Part shown: positions 49,297 through 57,293 of the stretch, one piece after another
How positions within the stretch are numbered: the stretch's first letter is position 1
How the letters are laid out: every line of letters begins with the position of its first letter
From: Methylococcus capsulatus
Lineage (GTDB): Bacteria; Pseudomonadota; Gammaproteobacteria; Methylococcales; Methylococcaceae
Direction of reading: 5' to 3'
NCBI RefSeq assembly: GCF_036864975.1
Contig: NZ_CP104311.1
Coordinates: 3,351,513 to 3,415,512 of the forward strand
Length of the DNA stretch: 64,000 bases
The notes under the pieces: model-generated
What the model was told of the DNA's origin: nothing
Database searches by the model: none
What the model saw: the letters and a program-made list of their open reading frames with translations, nothing else
Position numbers and translations under genes: made by a program

Positions 49297-50544
49297 ATGA
49301 TTTTGGCTCGTTTGGTAATTCTCGCCATACTCGGCCTGTGGCTTTCAATATCCCGGGCAGGCGTGGAGCCTTTGAGTGAGACACAAGTTATCGGCCTGTT
49401 CTATGCCCGCAATCTCTCCCTCATCGCTGCGGAATTGGGGCTGGAAACGGCACATGCGCAAAAAGTGATCGCCGCCGCCATACCGAACCCGGAACTGAGC
49501 ATCTACCAGCAGGAATGGGCCCCCAATTACCCCGTTTGGCAAAACGGGCCGGCCACCTATGTGTCGGTGAGCCAGCTCATCGAAACCGCGGGAAAACGGC
49601 GACTCCGCATGGAAAACAGCCTGTTGGGCGAACAAGCCGTGGAAAGCGAGCTGCGCGATATGATCCGCACACTGACTCAGGCCTTACGCCGCGCTTACTA
49701 CGGACTCCTGTTGGCGCAGGAAACGATGGATGTCGCCCAGGAACAGAGCCGTCACGTTCAACGGCTGGTCGAAGTGCAACAGAAGCGCTTCGAGGTCGGC
49801 GACATTTCGGAGCGGGACCTCACCCGGATCAAGATCGAGGCGCTGAAAGCTCAATCGGATATCGACAAAATTGCCGCCCAGCTCGTCGCGGCACGATCGC
49901 AGTTGGCGGTGTTCCTGGCCTGGCCTGACGATACCGGCAGCCTGAGTGTGAAAGACCAATGGCCGGACGGAAAGTCCTTCGAAGATCTCAAAGACGAGAT
50001 GACGGCGGTGAACGCGGCCTTAGAACGACGCCCCGACCTGCTGGCGGCCAAGACGCGGTATGCGCAGGCCAAACAAGGCATCGACCTCGCCAAAGCCCAA
50101 CGCATCCCCGATATCAGGGTCACTGCCGGTTTTGCCCATGACCTCGGCAACTACGTGCAGAATTCGGCAACACTGGGTCTGAGCGTACCGTTACCCCTAT
50201 TTTACAGGCAGGAAGGCGAGATCGCGCAGGCTGGCATCCGGGCGAACGACACCGAGTTACGCGTGCGGCAAACGGAAGTCGCGGTACGCTCCGAAGTGAG
50301 CACTGCCTTCGCCGCCTGGATCTCGGCAAACACCGTCGTTAAACGCTTCGAGAACGAGATCATGCAAAAGGCAAAACACATCCGGGATTCGGCCGAAATC
50401 GCATATACCAACGGGAGCACCGATATCATCGACCTTATCCAGGCCCAGCGTGATTACCGCAGTACGATCATGGACTACTACCAGGCTCAGGCCAACCGCG
50501 CCTACGCCTATGCCGATCTGAAAATGGCCATCGGCGAAGAGTAA
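49297..50544 (+). CDS. TolC/CzcC-family outer-membrane efflux protein
   Basis: 415 residues. A signal peptide (MILARLVILAILGLWLSISRA) then two OEP repeats of long amphipathic helices; characteristic are NPELSIYQQEW, YVSVSQLIETAGKRRLRME (the LI-ETxGKR motif of CzcC-like proteins), RRAYYGLLLAQE, RFEVGDISERDLTRIKIE and YTNGSTDIIDLIQAQRDYR. Such proteins form the outer-membrane channel for RND or ABC exporters. No membrane-fusion protein or inner-membrane pump is adjacent, so it is an orphan that may serve a remote pump. A GTG at 49207 is a longer alternative; ATG 49297 begins the signal peptide. Confidence 0.88.
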   Translation: MILARLVILAILGLWLSISRAGVEPLSETQVIGLFYARNLSLIAAELGLETAHAQKVIAAAIPNPELSIYQQEWAPNYPVWQNGPATYVSVSQLIETAGKRRLRMENSLLGEQAVESELRDMIRTLTQALRRAYYGLLLAQETMDVAQEQSRHVQRLVEVQQKRFEVGDISERDLTRIKIEALKAQSDIDKIAAQLVAARSQLAVFLAWPDDTGSLSVKDQWPDGKSFEDLKDEMTAVNAALERRPDLLAAKTRYAQAKQGIDLAKAQRIPDIRVTAGFAHDLGNYVQNSATLGLSVPLPLFYRQEGEIAQAGIRANDTELRVRQTEVAVRSEVSTAFAAWISANTVVKRFENEIMQKAKHIRDSAEIAYTNGSTDIIDLIQAQRDYRSTIMDYYQAQANRAYAYADLKMAIGEE

Positions 50545-50583
50545 AAGACAAAAGAGACGACCCGATGAGCAACCGGGGCGTCT
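50543..50583 (-). terminator. Rho-independent terminator of the Lys/Glu/Ala-rich gene
   Basis: On the minus strand AGACGCCCCG pairs with CGGGTCGTCT (one mismatch) around a nine-base loop, followed by CTTTTGTCTTTT. It ends the gene at 50609-50998 and its T-run reaches the stop codon of the convergent TolC-like gene. Confidence 0.7.
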
Positions 50584-50608
50584 GACCCGACGCGACTCGA
50601 GAGGGAAA

Positions 50609-50998
50609 TCACGGAGCCTTTTCTTTTTCCTTGACGTCCGACAGGGCTTTTTTGGCTTCGTCGGCGGCTTCCCCCGCGACTTTCTTTTTTGCATCCTTCT
50701 CGGCTTTCTTCAGCTCCCGGAAAGCCTTGCGGTCAGCTTCCGCTTTCGGAGCGTCGCCGCTGATCTGCTTCGGAGGTTCGGCGTAGGGGTGCGTCTTGTT
50801 TTCCTTGATCAGGTGCTTCTCGGCCTGTTCGAGCTCTTTCGCCGCTTTCGAAGTAGCGCCTTTCGCACTGTCCTGCGCCGCCTTTTCCAGATCTTCGATC
50901 GCTTCCTCGCCCTGCTCCTCCGCGAGGGCCAGCGACGGCGATGCACTCGCAATGAGCACGGCGAGGGTCAGACCGAAAATGTTCATATCGTCTTTCAT
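50609..50998 (-). CDS. Secreted Lys/Glu/Ala-rich small protein
   Basis: 129 residues. A signal peptide (ending SPSLALA, with cleavage near residue 26) and a mature chain of about 100 residues that is almost entirely Ala, Glu, Lys and Asp, predicted helical (EEAIEDLEKAAQDSAKGATSKAAKELEQAEK; KKAEKDAKKKVAGEAADEAKKAL). No Cys and only two His. It is probably a periplasmic helical protein. It does not match a family I know; small metal-binding SmbP-like proteins have a similar helical build but are His-rich. ATG 50998 is used; ATG 50986 (MNIFGL) is an alternative. Confidence 0.72.
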   Translation of the reverse strand: MKDDMNIFGLTLAVLIASASPSLALAEEQGEEAIEDLEKAAQDSAKGATSKAAKELEQAEKHLIKENKTHPYAEPPKQISGDAPKAEADRKAFRELKKAEKDAKKKVAGEAADEAKKALSDVKEKEKAP

Positions 50999-51038
50999 TG
51001 CAACGTCTCCTTAGGGAATCGACCTCAGCCGAACCGGA

Positions 51039-52358
51039 TCAGAAGCTGATGACCACGTCGGTGGAAAACAGGATCTGGTCTCGCCTGTCCCCGGCATAGC
51101 CTACCGATGCACCACCGTTGTTGAATGGCTTCGCGTTGTCCGCCCAATCATAGCGTAGGTTGGGGCGGACTATCAGCCACTGCGAAGGCTTCCAGTTCAA
51201 CCCCAAGGTAAATTCATAATAGCTGGATGCCGGCAGCCCGGAGCCCAGTCCGACACCGCCGACCTGACGGCCGATGGAGTAGACTCGACCAAAGTTTGCG
51301 CCACTCGCACCGAAATTCACCACGGCATCATCGTCCCTGAACCATTCTCCTCTCAGACCGATCGAGAGATCGTCCTGAATGTCGTAAAAAAGATAATTGT
51401 TGATGCCATACCAGGTTGCATCCTGCGGCTTGCCGTTGGCGCCCATCGATGCACCGTCGGCAAAGCCGTGGTCATGTTGAAAGACGTAGTGCAGGTCTTC
51501 GGTGATGTCGTGCTGGATCACCAGGCTATAGATGCTCCATTGGTTGGAGTTGGTCTCGGAAGTGGGACCAGTGGTCCCGGAAATGTTGACCTTGGTGCCC
51601 TGGTCGTCGCTGACCCAGCCGATGCCGCCGATGCCGGACCAGGCACCTAAGCCCTGATTGAAGCCGCCGTCCCATCCACCGGTCACGCTCCCGGTCACGA
51701 CACCGCCGGTCAGAGTCCAGTTAGAGTCGATCGGATAGCTGCCCAAGAGGCCGGTATGGGTGAAGGGCTCTCCGTACTGCATCGTGTAGGCGTGCGAGTA
51801 AAAGAAATTATCCGGAGCGGTGACGACTTCGTAGCCGATGATGGTATAGAAGTGACCGAGCTTGAGGGTCAGGCCGTTACCGATGGGCGCATAGACCGAG
51901 GCGTAGGCCTGGGGCAACGCGGTACGGTAGTACTTGATGTTGCTGGCATTGAGATGCAGGTCCCAATTGCCCTGGGGAGCACCATAGGTTTGGGTATAAG
52001 CTGCATCGGTGCCATACATGAAGTCGAAACGACCACCGAAGTCCCAGTCATCCCCCGAGGTTGCCACTGCCCGTTCCAGATAGACGTAGAGCTGGTTCAT
52101 CTGCAACTCGGCCGAGCGGTCGCCAAACGATACCGGGCCGTTCCATTTACTGTTGGTGAAGTTCGTCGACACCCCCGTATCGATCCAGCCACCCCACTTC
52201 ACACCCCACTCCTCGAACGGCTGCACGTTGGCGCCGTCGGTCGCCCAGTCCAGCAACCCCGTCGTTTCAGCGAAGTCCTTCGCTTCCCCACCGGCGGAAA
52301 GTGTCGCCAGGATCCCGAACACCAGTGGTCTCAGTTCGACTGTTTGAGTCATCATCAT
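51039..52358 (-). CDS. Outer-membrane porin, OmpL/Bbp2-like beta-barrel
   Basis: 439 residues. Short signal region (LVFGILATLSAGGEA), then GWIDTGVSTNFTNS, DRSAELQMNQLYVYLERAV, FGGRFDFMYGTDAAYTQ, LKLGHFYTIIGYEVVTAPDNFFYSHAYTMQYGEPFTHTG, and a final strand ILFSTDVVISF ending in Phe. These are features of the putative beta-barrel porin-2 family. The likely role is passive uptake of a small solute; which one is unknown. Three ATGs lie in tandem; the third (52352) has the best spacing to AGGAG. Upstream lies a sigma-54 promoter with an NtrC-like site, so it is probably induced on nitrogen limitation. That points to a nitrogenous solute such as urea or amides, as an inference. Confidence 0.85.
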   Translation of the reverse strand: MMMTQTVELRPLVFGILATLSAGGEAKDFAETTGLLDWATDGANVQPFEEWGVKWGGWIDTGVSTNFTNSKWNGPVSFGDRSAELQMNQLYVYLERAVATSGDDWDFGGRFDFMYGTDAAYTQTYGAPQGNWDLHLNASNIKYYRTALPQAYASVYAPIGNGLTLKLGHFYTIIGYEVVTAPDNFFYSHAYTMQYGEPFTHTGLLGSYPIDSNWTLTGGVVTGSVTGGWDGGFNQGLGAWSGIGGIGWVSDDQGTKVNISGTTGPTSETNSNQWSIYSLVIQHDITEDLHYVFQHDHGFADGASMGANGKPQDATWYGINNYLFYDIQDDLSIGLRGEWFRDDDAVVNFGASGANFGRVYSIGRQVGGVGLGSGLPASSYYEFTLGLNWKPSQWLIVRPNLRYDWADNAKPFNNGGASVGYAGDRRDQILFSTDVVISF

Positions 52359-52411
52359 CTCCTGTTGGTTCTGCAGCGTTGTCTTGGATCGCCACTCTCA
52401 CCTGAAGCTTA

Positions 52412-52427
52412 AGCACAGGATATGCCA
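52412..52427 (-). promoter_or_regulatory. Sigma-54 promoter of the porin gene
   Basis: On the minus strand TGGCATATCCTGTGCT has the invariant GG and GC of a sigma-54 promoter at correct spacing, 54 bases before the first porin ATG. The NtrC-like site about 70 bases upstream supports it. Confidence 0.7.
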
Positions 52428-52490
52428 TCTCAAAAATACCCACCAAACAGCGAATTAGAGCAGATTACAACATCGTGATCCGCTAATGAT

Positions 52491-52507
52491 TGCACCACAA
52501 TGATGCA
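52491..52507. promoter_or_regulatory. NtrC-binding-site-like palindrome
   Basis: TGCACCACAATGATGCA matches the NtrC consensus TGCACCA-N3-TGGTGCA in 13 of the 14 arm positions (one mismatch in the right arm as written). It lies about 100 bases upstream of the expected transcription start of the porin gene, a normal enhancer distance. A second palindrome GTGC-N9-GCAC (52511-52527) lies directly beside it. Confidence 0.7.
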
Positions 52508-52729
52508 GCTGTGCTCCATGTTTGCACTAACGCAACAAAAACCGACTTATCACCAACACCGTTGTTTCGGCGCATCCCGCAACCACCCCCATACCGCAAC
52601 GCCCGGCATTGCGCTAAAGTGTGACACCGTTTTTTGCCGCATCCGCCCCGCCGAACAGCGTCACCGCCTTAAGGCGCGCCCTGCGGGGTCTTCCGGATAA
52701 AGCATTTTCAGACGACCGATTCACGAGCT

Positions 52730-53218
52730 ATGCGGCACCCTACGGCTATCGTCAACATCGCGCTGCTTATAGGGAACGTCCTCACCGGCTGCGCGGCGAT
52801 CAGGACCCGCACCCCGGAAGGGAGTGACGTCACCATGAACGAAAAGGAATTCGCAACCTACGTCGAACACGTTTTCCGCCATCACAACCGGGTATTGAAC
52901 GAGCTGATCACTTCGGAGAATACCGCCGTGGCGAACGGCGACGTCGATGCCGGCGAACTGGAGGATGCCGAAACGGACATGATCCGCACCTGCGATCCCC
53001 TCAATGAAGTCGTCGCCGCGGAAGCCGAACAGCACCATGCCAGCTTTTCCACCCTGATGAAGCTCGCGGACGTCGTACCGGAGTGCGAGTCCCTGACCCG
53101 TGAGCTGGAAGCCCTGTTGCACCCGGTTCCCGCATCGCTCACCGATACGAACACCAACAAAAGCGGCGGTGAAACCTCGGGTACCGCCGGCGGGCCCGCT
53201 AGTGATACTGCGCCCTGA
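52730..53218 (+). CDS. Putative lipoprotein, conserved features not recognised
   Basis: 162 residues. Lipoprotein signal with lipobox VLTGC places the acylated Cys at residue 21. The body is mostly helical and acidic (NEKEFATYVEHVFRHHNRVLNELITSE, ELEDAETDMIRTCDPLNEVVAAEAE) with a Ser/Thr/Gly-rich tail. Several His and Cys residues (HH pairs, TCDP, PECES) could bind metal, but this is speculation. Its 3' end overlaps the convergent mltB gene by 20 bases. Confidence 0.65.
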   Translation: MRHPTAIVNIALLIGNVLTGCAAIRTRTPEGSDVTMNEKEFATYVEHVFRHHNRVLNELITSENTAVANGDVDAGELEDAETDMIRTCDPLNEVVAAEAEQHHASFSTLMKLADVVPECESLTRELEALLHPVPASLTDTNTNKSGGETSGTAGGPASDTAP

Positions 53219-54314
53219 TGGCCTGCGCCAGTTCGTGCACGGCCATGGCATAGTAGGTACTGTTGTTGTAACGAGTGATCACATAGAAATTCGGCAGGCC
53301 CAGCCAATACTCGTCGCCTGCGTGCGCGCGCAGCCGCAACAGACTGACGGGCGTCGCCGCATCCAGGACTCCACGGGGTGCGACCCCGCTGCGGCTAAGT
53401 TCGGCCACCGAATAACGGGTGTGGTAGCCGGTTTCAAGCTCGCAGGTCCCGCCGGATTTCAAGACCGCCGGGATCACGACCCCCTCCCCGCTCTGCCAGC
53501 CGTGCGCAGCGAAATAATTGGCGACGCTGCCGATGGCGTCCGCAGGCTGCCAGAGGTCTTTCCTGCCGTCGCCGTCGAAATCGACCGCCCACTCCAAAAA
53601 GCTGCTCGGCATGAACTGCCCCAGCCCCATGGCACCAGCGAAAGAGCCTTTCGGTTGCGCGGGATCGAACCGTTCCTGCCTCGCCATCAGCAGGAATTTC
53701 TCCAGCTCCTCCGCGAAATAATCGGCACGCCGCGGCGAATCGAACGCCAGGGTCGTCAACGCATCCAATACCCGGTGGCTGCCGAGATTGGCCCCGTAGG
53801 CCGTCTCCACACCCATGATGCCGAGGATGTATTCCGGCGGCACACCGTAGCGCTCGCTGGCCTGCCGCAAGGTGCCGGCATGCCGGCGCCAGAAATCGAC
53901 GCCGCGGGCAATGTGCAGAGAGTCCAGGAACTGGGCACGATAGCGCGACCACCCCCCCGGACTGGGCGGCCCCGGCTTGGATTCCTTGCGCATGTAGTTG
54001 ATCGTCCAGGTTTTGCGCTGCGCCTGAGAAAACAGACCGTTCAGATAGTCGCGCGGAAACCCGTGCTGCTGCGCCATCCTGGCGATGAACCGGTCGAGCG
54101 CCGGATAACCGGCATAATCGCCCGTCACCCTACGCGCCGAATAGCCTCCTTTCAGCGGTGTGCCTGATTCGGTCAGGGTGAGACCCGCCCGGGGTGCAGA
54201 CACGACACCACTGTCTGTAACGGTAGCGCGCCGGGCCGGGCGATCGGAAGCACAGCCCGCCAACAGGGCAAGCCAGACGAATATTGCAGGGGATACCAAA
54301 GATCGAAGATGCAT
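53199..54314 (-). CDS. mltB: Membrane-bound lytic murein transglycosylase B
   Basis: 371 residues. Lipoprotein signal LALLAGC, then the MltB family core: FIARMAQQHGFPRDYLNGLFSQA, catalytic Glu in ILGIMGVETAYGANLGSHRVLDALTTLAFD, GAMGLGQFMPSSFLEWAVDFDGDGRKDLW and SVANYFAAHGW. It cleaves peptidoglycan to 1,6-anhydro products at the inner face of the outer membrane. ATG 54314 is used; an ATG two codons upstream is equally possible. Confidence 0.94.
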   Translation of the reverse strand: MHLRSLVSPAIFVWLALLAGCASDRPARRATVTDSGVVSAPRAGLTLTESGTPLKGGYSARRVTGDYAGYPALDRFIARMAQQHGFPRDYLNGLFSQAQRKTWTINYMRKESKPGPPSPGGWSRYRAQFLDSLHIARGVDFWRRHAGTLRQASERYGVPPEYILGIMGVETAYGANLGSHRVLDALTTLAFDSPRRADYFAEELEKFLLMARQERFDPAQPKGSFAGAMGLGQFMPSSFLEWAVDFDGDGRKDLWQPADAIGSVANYFAAHGWQSGEGVVIPAVLKSGGTCELETGYHTRYSVAELSRSGVAPRGVLDAATPVSLLRLRAHAGDEYWLGLPNFYVITRYNNSTYYAMAVHELAQAIRAQYH

Positions 54315-54476
54315 GGCCAAGAGGATGTCCCAGTTACGCCCCGCTGCCGAGAGGGCGGACCGGACATTCTAATCCATCACCCGCCCGATGGCTGGCGTGC
54401 CAACCTGTCCGGACGGTATCCTTCACCCAGTCAATCCGTGCAGACCTCCGCCCTGGATCAGATACAATCTTCGCCG

Positions 54477-55592
54477 ATGGAACCCGATTCCGCACCGAAA
54501 CCGCCGGACCCGCCCGCTCCCAAGCCCCGGCCGAAAAGGCAATCCAAGCCGCGGCGCCGCAAGAAGAAAAAAAAGAGCATCCCGGCCTGGAAACGCACGG
54601 CCATGCTCGGCACCGAAGCGGGTTCACTGACGGCCGCGTCGCTGGTGGCGATCATCGCCGCGCTGGGCCGTTCGGCGGACTGGTTTTCCGGTACCGGCTT
54701 CTGGGCGCATCTGCTGCCCTTCGCGGCGATGGTGCTCGCCTTGGCGCTCGCGCACGCCCTGGCCCTCCGCCTCTGGTTCCTCATCCGCTCCTGGCTCGCT
54801 GGAAAAGCCGAAATCCTGCCACCGATCCTGGCCGTGCTCGTTGCCGCCGGCGCCGGCACCCATGCTGCCCACGAAGCGTTTCGACACGAACTCCGCGGTC
54901 TGCGGACCTTGGTCGGCGGCAAAGAGGAAGCCGAACGTATCACCCTCTCCCACCAGGTCTTCGCCGCCTACCGGCGCTCCAACCTGGCCGATCTGCAGCG
55001 GCTGATCGAGCGGAGCCAGCTCTTCTGGCCCGCCATCCAGGAAGCTGCGGCGAGTTTCGGCGTCGACACGGAACTCCTGCTCGGCGTCGCTTCCACGGAG
55101 TCCTCGTTTCTACCCCGCGACAGCAAAGACGGCGGTCGCGGGCTGTTCCAGATCACCGCGGCGCCGGCGCCGGCGGTGGAAGCCGCCCGGAAACGGCTCG
55201 ACGCCGACCGGCTGGACCTGGCGAACCCGCGCCACAACGCCTACGTCGGCGCGGCCACCTTCCGGCACTACCTAGCCGAAATGCACGGCGATCTGTTTCT
55301 CGCGCTGCTGGCCTACAACATCGGCCCCAAGAATGGCGGTCTCCAATCGATCATGAACCAATACGGAGCCCGCGACTTCGTCACCATCCAGCCCTATCTG
55401 CAAAACCTGCCGCGGGACTATCCGATCCGGGTACTGAGTTCGGCCCTTGCCTTCCGGCTCTGGCGGCTGGACGGTAAGCTGCCGCGTTACGAGGAAGGCA
55501 GCAACGCCATGCGTATCCAAAACGTGGGCATTCCCGGTCTCGACCCTGGCCGGCCGGACCATTCGCCACTGAGCGCGGCGCTGTTGCGTTGA
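54477..55592 (+). CDS. Membrane-anchored SLT-family lytic transglycosylase
   Basis: 371 residues. A Pro/Lys/Arg-rich cytoplasmic N-terminus (PKRQSKPRRRKKKKKS) is followed by three hydrophobic segments (about 45-135) and a C-terminal SLT lysozyme-like domain (about 185-320): FGVDTELLLGVASTESSFLPRDSKDGGRGLFQIT with the catalytic Glu, then HNAYVGAATFRHYLAEMHGDLFLALLAYNIGPKN. Most SLT enzymes have a signal peptide or lipobox; a multi-pass N-terminus is less usual. Start chosen at ATG 54477 since the upstream frame overlaps the mltB 5' end. The longer +1 ORF over the same DNA is a shadow. Confidence 0.85.
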   Translation: MEPDSAPKPPDPPAPKPRPKRQSKPRRRKKKKKSIPAWKRTAMLGTEAGSLTAASLVAIIAALGRSADWFSGTGFWAHLLPFAAMVLALALAHALALRLWFLIRSWLAGKAEILPPILAVLVAAGAGTHAAHEAFRHELRGLRTLVGGKEEAERITLSHQVFAAYRRSNLADLQRLIERSQLFWPAIQEAAASFGVDTELLLGVASTESSFLPRDSKDGGRGLFQITAAPAPAVEAARKRLDADRLDLANPRHNAYVGAATFRHYLAEMHGDLFLALLAYNIGPKNGGLQSIMNQYGARDFVTIQPYLQNLPRDYPIRVLSSALAFRLWRLDGKLPRYEEGSNAMRIQNVGIPGLDPGRPDHSPLSAALLR

Positions 55593-55596
55593 GCGG

Positions 55597-56358
55597 TCAC
55601 CTCCCCGCCAACCGTGCCCGCACCACCTCGCGTATCTCGTCCACCGGATCGTCGAGCAGTTCCCGCAGGGTTTCCGGCGGCGCCTTGGCGGCGGCAAGGT
55701 AGCGGATCAGCCATTCGCGGTCGCGCAGCAGCAGCGTCGCGCTTTCCGGGTCCATCCGCTCGGCGACGATCTGGCGGACCTGGAGGTTTTCATCGTAAGC
55801 CATCAGGGCGAGGCTCTGAGGCGGCAACCGCCGCGCCACTTCCTTGCGCACCTGCTCGTCCGGATCGGAGATCATGCGGAACAATCGGCCCGCCGGCATC
55901 CGCCGCGCCACGTAAACCCGTACCAGGTAATCCGAGTCTCCCACCATCGCCTCCAGCCGCTCCGCCGGCAGGCGGTCGGCCACTGTGATCCGGACTTCAC
56001 GGTCGACGTCGTGCATCAGGGCCTCCAGCCAATCCACCGGCACGCGATAGGCCACGCTGCGCCGGACCGCCTCATCATCGTCGAACAACAGCGGCTTGAG
56101 TGCGTTCTGGCTGGCATAGCGGGCGGCGACGGCCCGGTGCTCCCACCGGGAATCGAAAAGATAACGCTCGGCAAGGGCCGGATTGCGCTTCAGGAAACCA
56201 TCGATCCGCCGGCTATTCTGAACCTGGATACAGGCTTCGGCCGGATCGCAGCGACCCGAGGCCAACAGGTCCTTCTGGAACTCGCAGGCGCTGCAGTCCG
56301 GCGCCGAGGCGGGAGTCGTCCCGGCTGTCGCGGCATTATCGGTGACCGGCTCAGGCAT
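55597..56358 (-). CDS. LRV FeS4-cluster protein (leucine-rich variant repeats)
   Basis: 253 residues. The N-terminal LRV FeS4 domain shows the pattern C-x2-C-x11-C-x5-C (DCSACEFQ, GRCDPAEAC), followed by repeats of about 24 residues of HEAT/LRV type (DEAVRRSVAYRVPVDWLEALMHD; DREVRITVADRLPAERLEAMVGD; DYLVRVYVARRMPAGRLFRMISD; and so on). The family was first described in Azotobacter vinelandii, with a [4Fe-4S] cluster, and members often occur with nif genes. The ATG overlaps the stop of the rhodanese-ankyrin gene, so the two form one operon. Its biochemical role is unknown. Confidence 0.9.
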   Translation of the reverse strand: MPEPVTDNAATAGTTPASAPDCSACEFQKDLLASGRCDPAEACIQVQNSRRIDGFLKRNPALAERYLFDSRWEHRAVAARYASQNALKPLLFDDDEAVRRSVAYRVPVDWLEALMHDVDREVRITVADRLPAERLEAMVGDSDYLVRVYVARRMPAGRLFRMISDPDEQVRKEVARRLPPQSLALMAYDENLQVRQIVAERMDPESATLLLRDREWLIRYLAAAKAPPETLRELLDDPVDEIREVVRARLAGR

Positions 56359-57112
56359 GGCTTTCACGCCGTTGCGCCCGCCGCAGCAGGTACAGAATCT
56401 CGATGTTCGCCGCAAGATCCAGGGCAGTGAAATCATCCTCCGTCCGGATGCCGGGATCGGCGCCGCGGTCGAGTAAGAGCGATACGACCTCGGTCCTGCC
56501 GGATGAAGCAGCGAAAATGAGGGCGGTCGCGCCTGACGGATTGCGGCGGTCCGGATCGACGCCGGCGTCCAGCACCGCCGCGATGGTTGGAAGATCGCCG
56601 CTGTAGCACGCCGCCCACAGGGCGTCGTTGCCGTAGGCGTCGGTCACCGTCAGATCGGCCCCGGCGGCGGCGAGCGCCTCGACGACGTCGGCCCTTCCCA
56701 TCTGGCAGGCTTTGATGAGGGGCCACGTCTCCCCCGCCTGACAGTTCGGCTCGCCCGGCTCGAAACCGTGATCGCGGAGCCAAGCGGCCAGTGGATCGGC
56801 TAGCGTCTGTCCTTGCGCCGTGTCGGCATGCCAGGCTTCGAAACCGCCGTCCAGACTGTATACTTCGCCGAAACCGAAGTCGGCGAACATCTGGGCGATA
56901 TCCTGGCTGGCGATGCCGTGATAGCAGTAGACGAGCAAAGGCCTGTCGCGCGGCAGGCTTCTGCGCAGTTCCAGCGGATTGAGATCGGAGAACAGCAGTG
57001 CGCCGGTTATATGGCTGCGGCGGTAGGCGCCGGCATCGCGGACGTCGAGCAGCAGCGGCTCTTTCGTCGCGATCAGCTCGCGCGCTTCACGTGTCGATAT
57101 GCGTCGGTACAT
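56351..57112 (-). CDS. Rhodanese-ankyrin fusion protein
   Basis: 253 residues. A rhodanese domain (about 1-105) has EPLLLDVRDAGAYRRSHITGALLF and the active-site Cys in LLVYCYHGIASQDIAQ, as in GlpE-type sulfurtransferases. The C-terminal half (about 125-250) has four ankyrin repeats (WPLIKACQMGRADVVEALAAAGADL; NDALWAACYSGDLPTIAAVLDAGVD; ATALIFAASSGRTEVVSLLLDRGAD). Proteins of this type occur near nif genes in some diazotrophs, as I recall. Together with the LRV FeS4 protein and the sigma-54 promoter this suggests a role in nitrogenase-related sulfur or iron-sulfur handling; that is inference. Confidence 0.88.
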   Translation of the reverse strand: MYRRISTREARELIATKEPLLLDVRDAGAYRRSHITGALLFSDLNPLELRRSLPRDRPLLVYCYHGIASQDIAQMFADFGFGEVYSLDGGFEAWHADTAQGQTLADPLAAWLRDHGFEPGEPNCQAGETWPLIKACQMGRADVVEALAAAGADLTVTDAYGNDALWAACYSGDLPTIAAVLDAGVDPDRRNPSGATALIFAASSGRTEVVSLLLDRGADPGIRTEDDFTALDLAANIEILYLLRRAQRRESHA

Positions 57113-57231
57113 CGTACAGTGTCGGATCGGTTGTAGGATTTGGGACAATGGCCGCGGCGCTCCCACCCGGCGGGAACCGGGCGGTAAGGCCTCGCGCGTA
57201 GCGGTGACGGCGGATGTCTCAACCACTATCG

Positions 57232-57247
57232 AGCAAATTCTCTGCCA
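57232..57247 (-). promoter_or_regulatory. Sigma-54 promoter of the rhodanese-ankyrin/LRV operon
   Basis: On the minus strand TGGCAGAGAATTTGCT carries TGGCA and TTTGCT at the exact -24/-12 spacing, among the best possible matches to sigma-54. It lies about 120 bases before the ATG at 57112. I found no clear NifA site (TGT-N10-ACA) in the next 100 bases upstream. Confidence 0.72.
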
Positions 57248-57293
57248 GACCCCCATTCACCACGAAAATGACAACATCTGGAGGCCAGTGACG

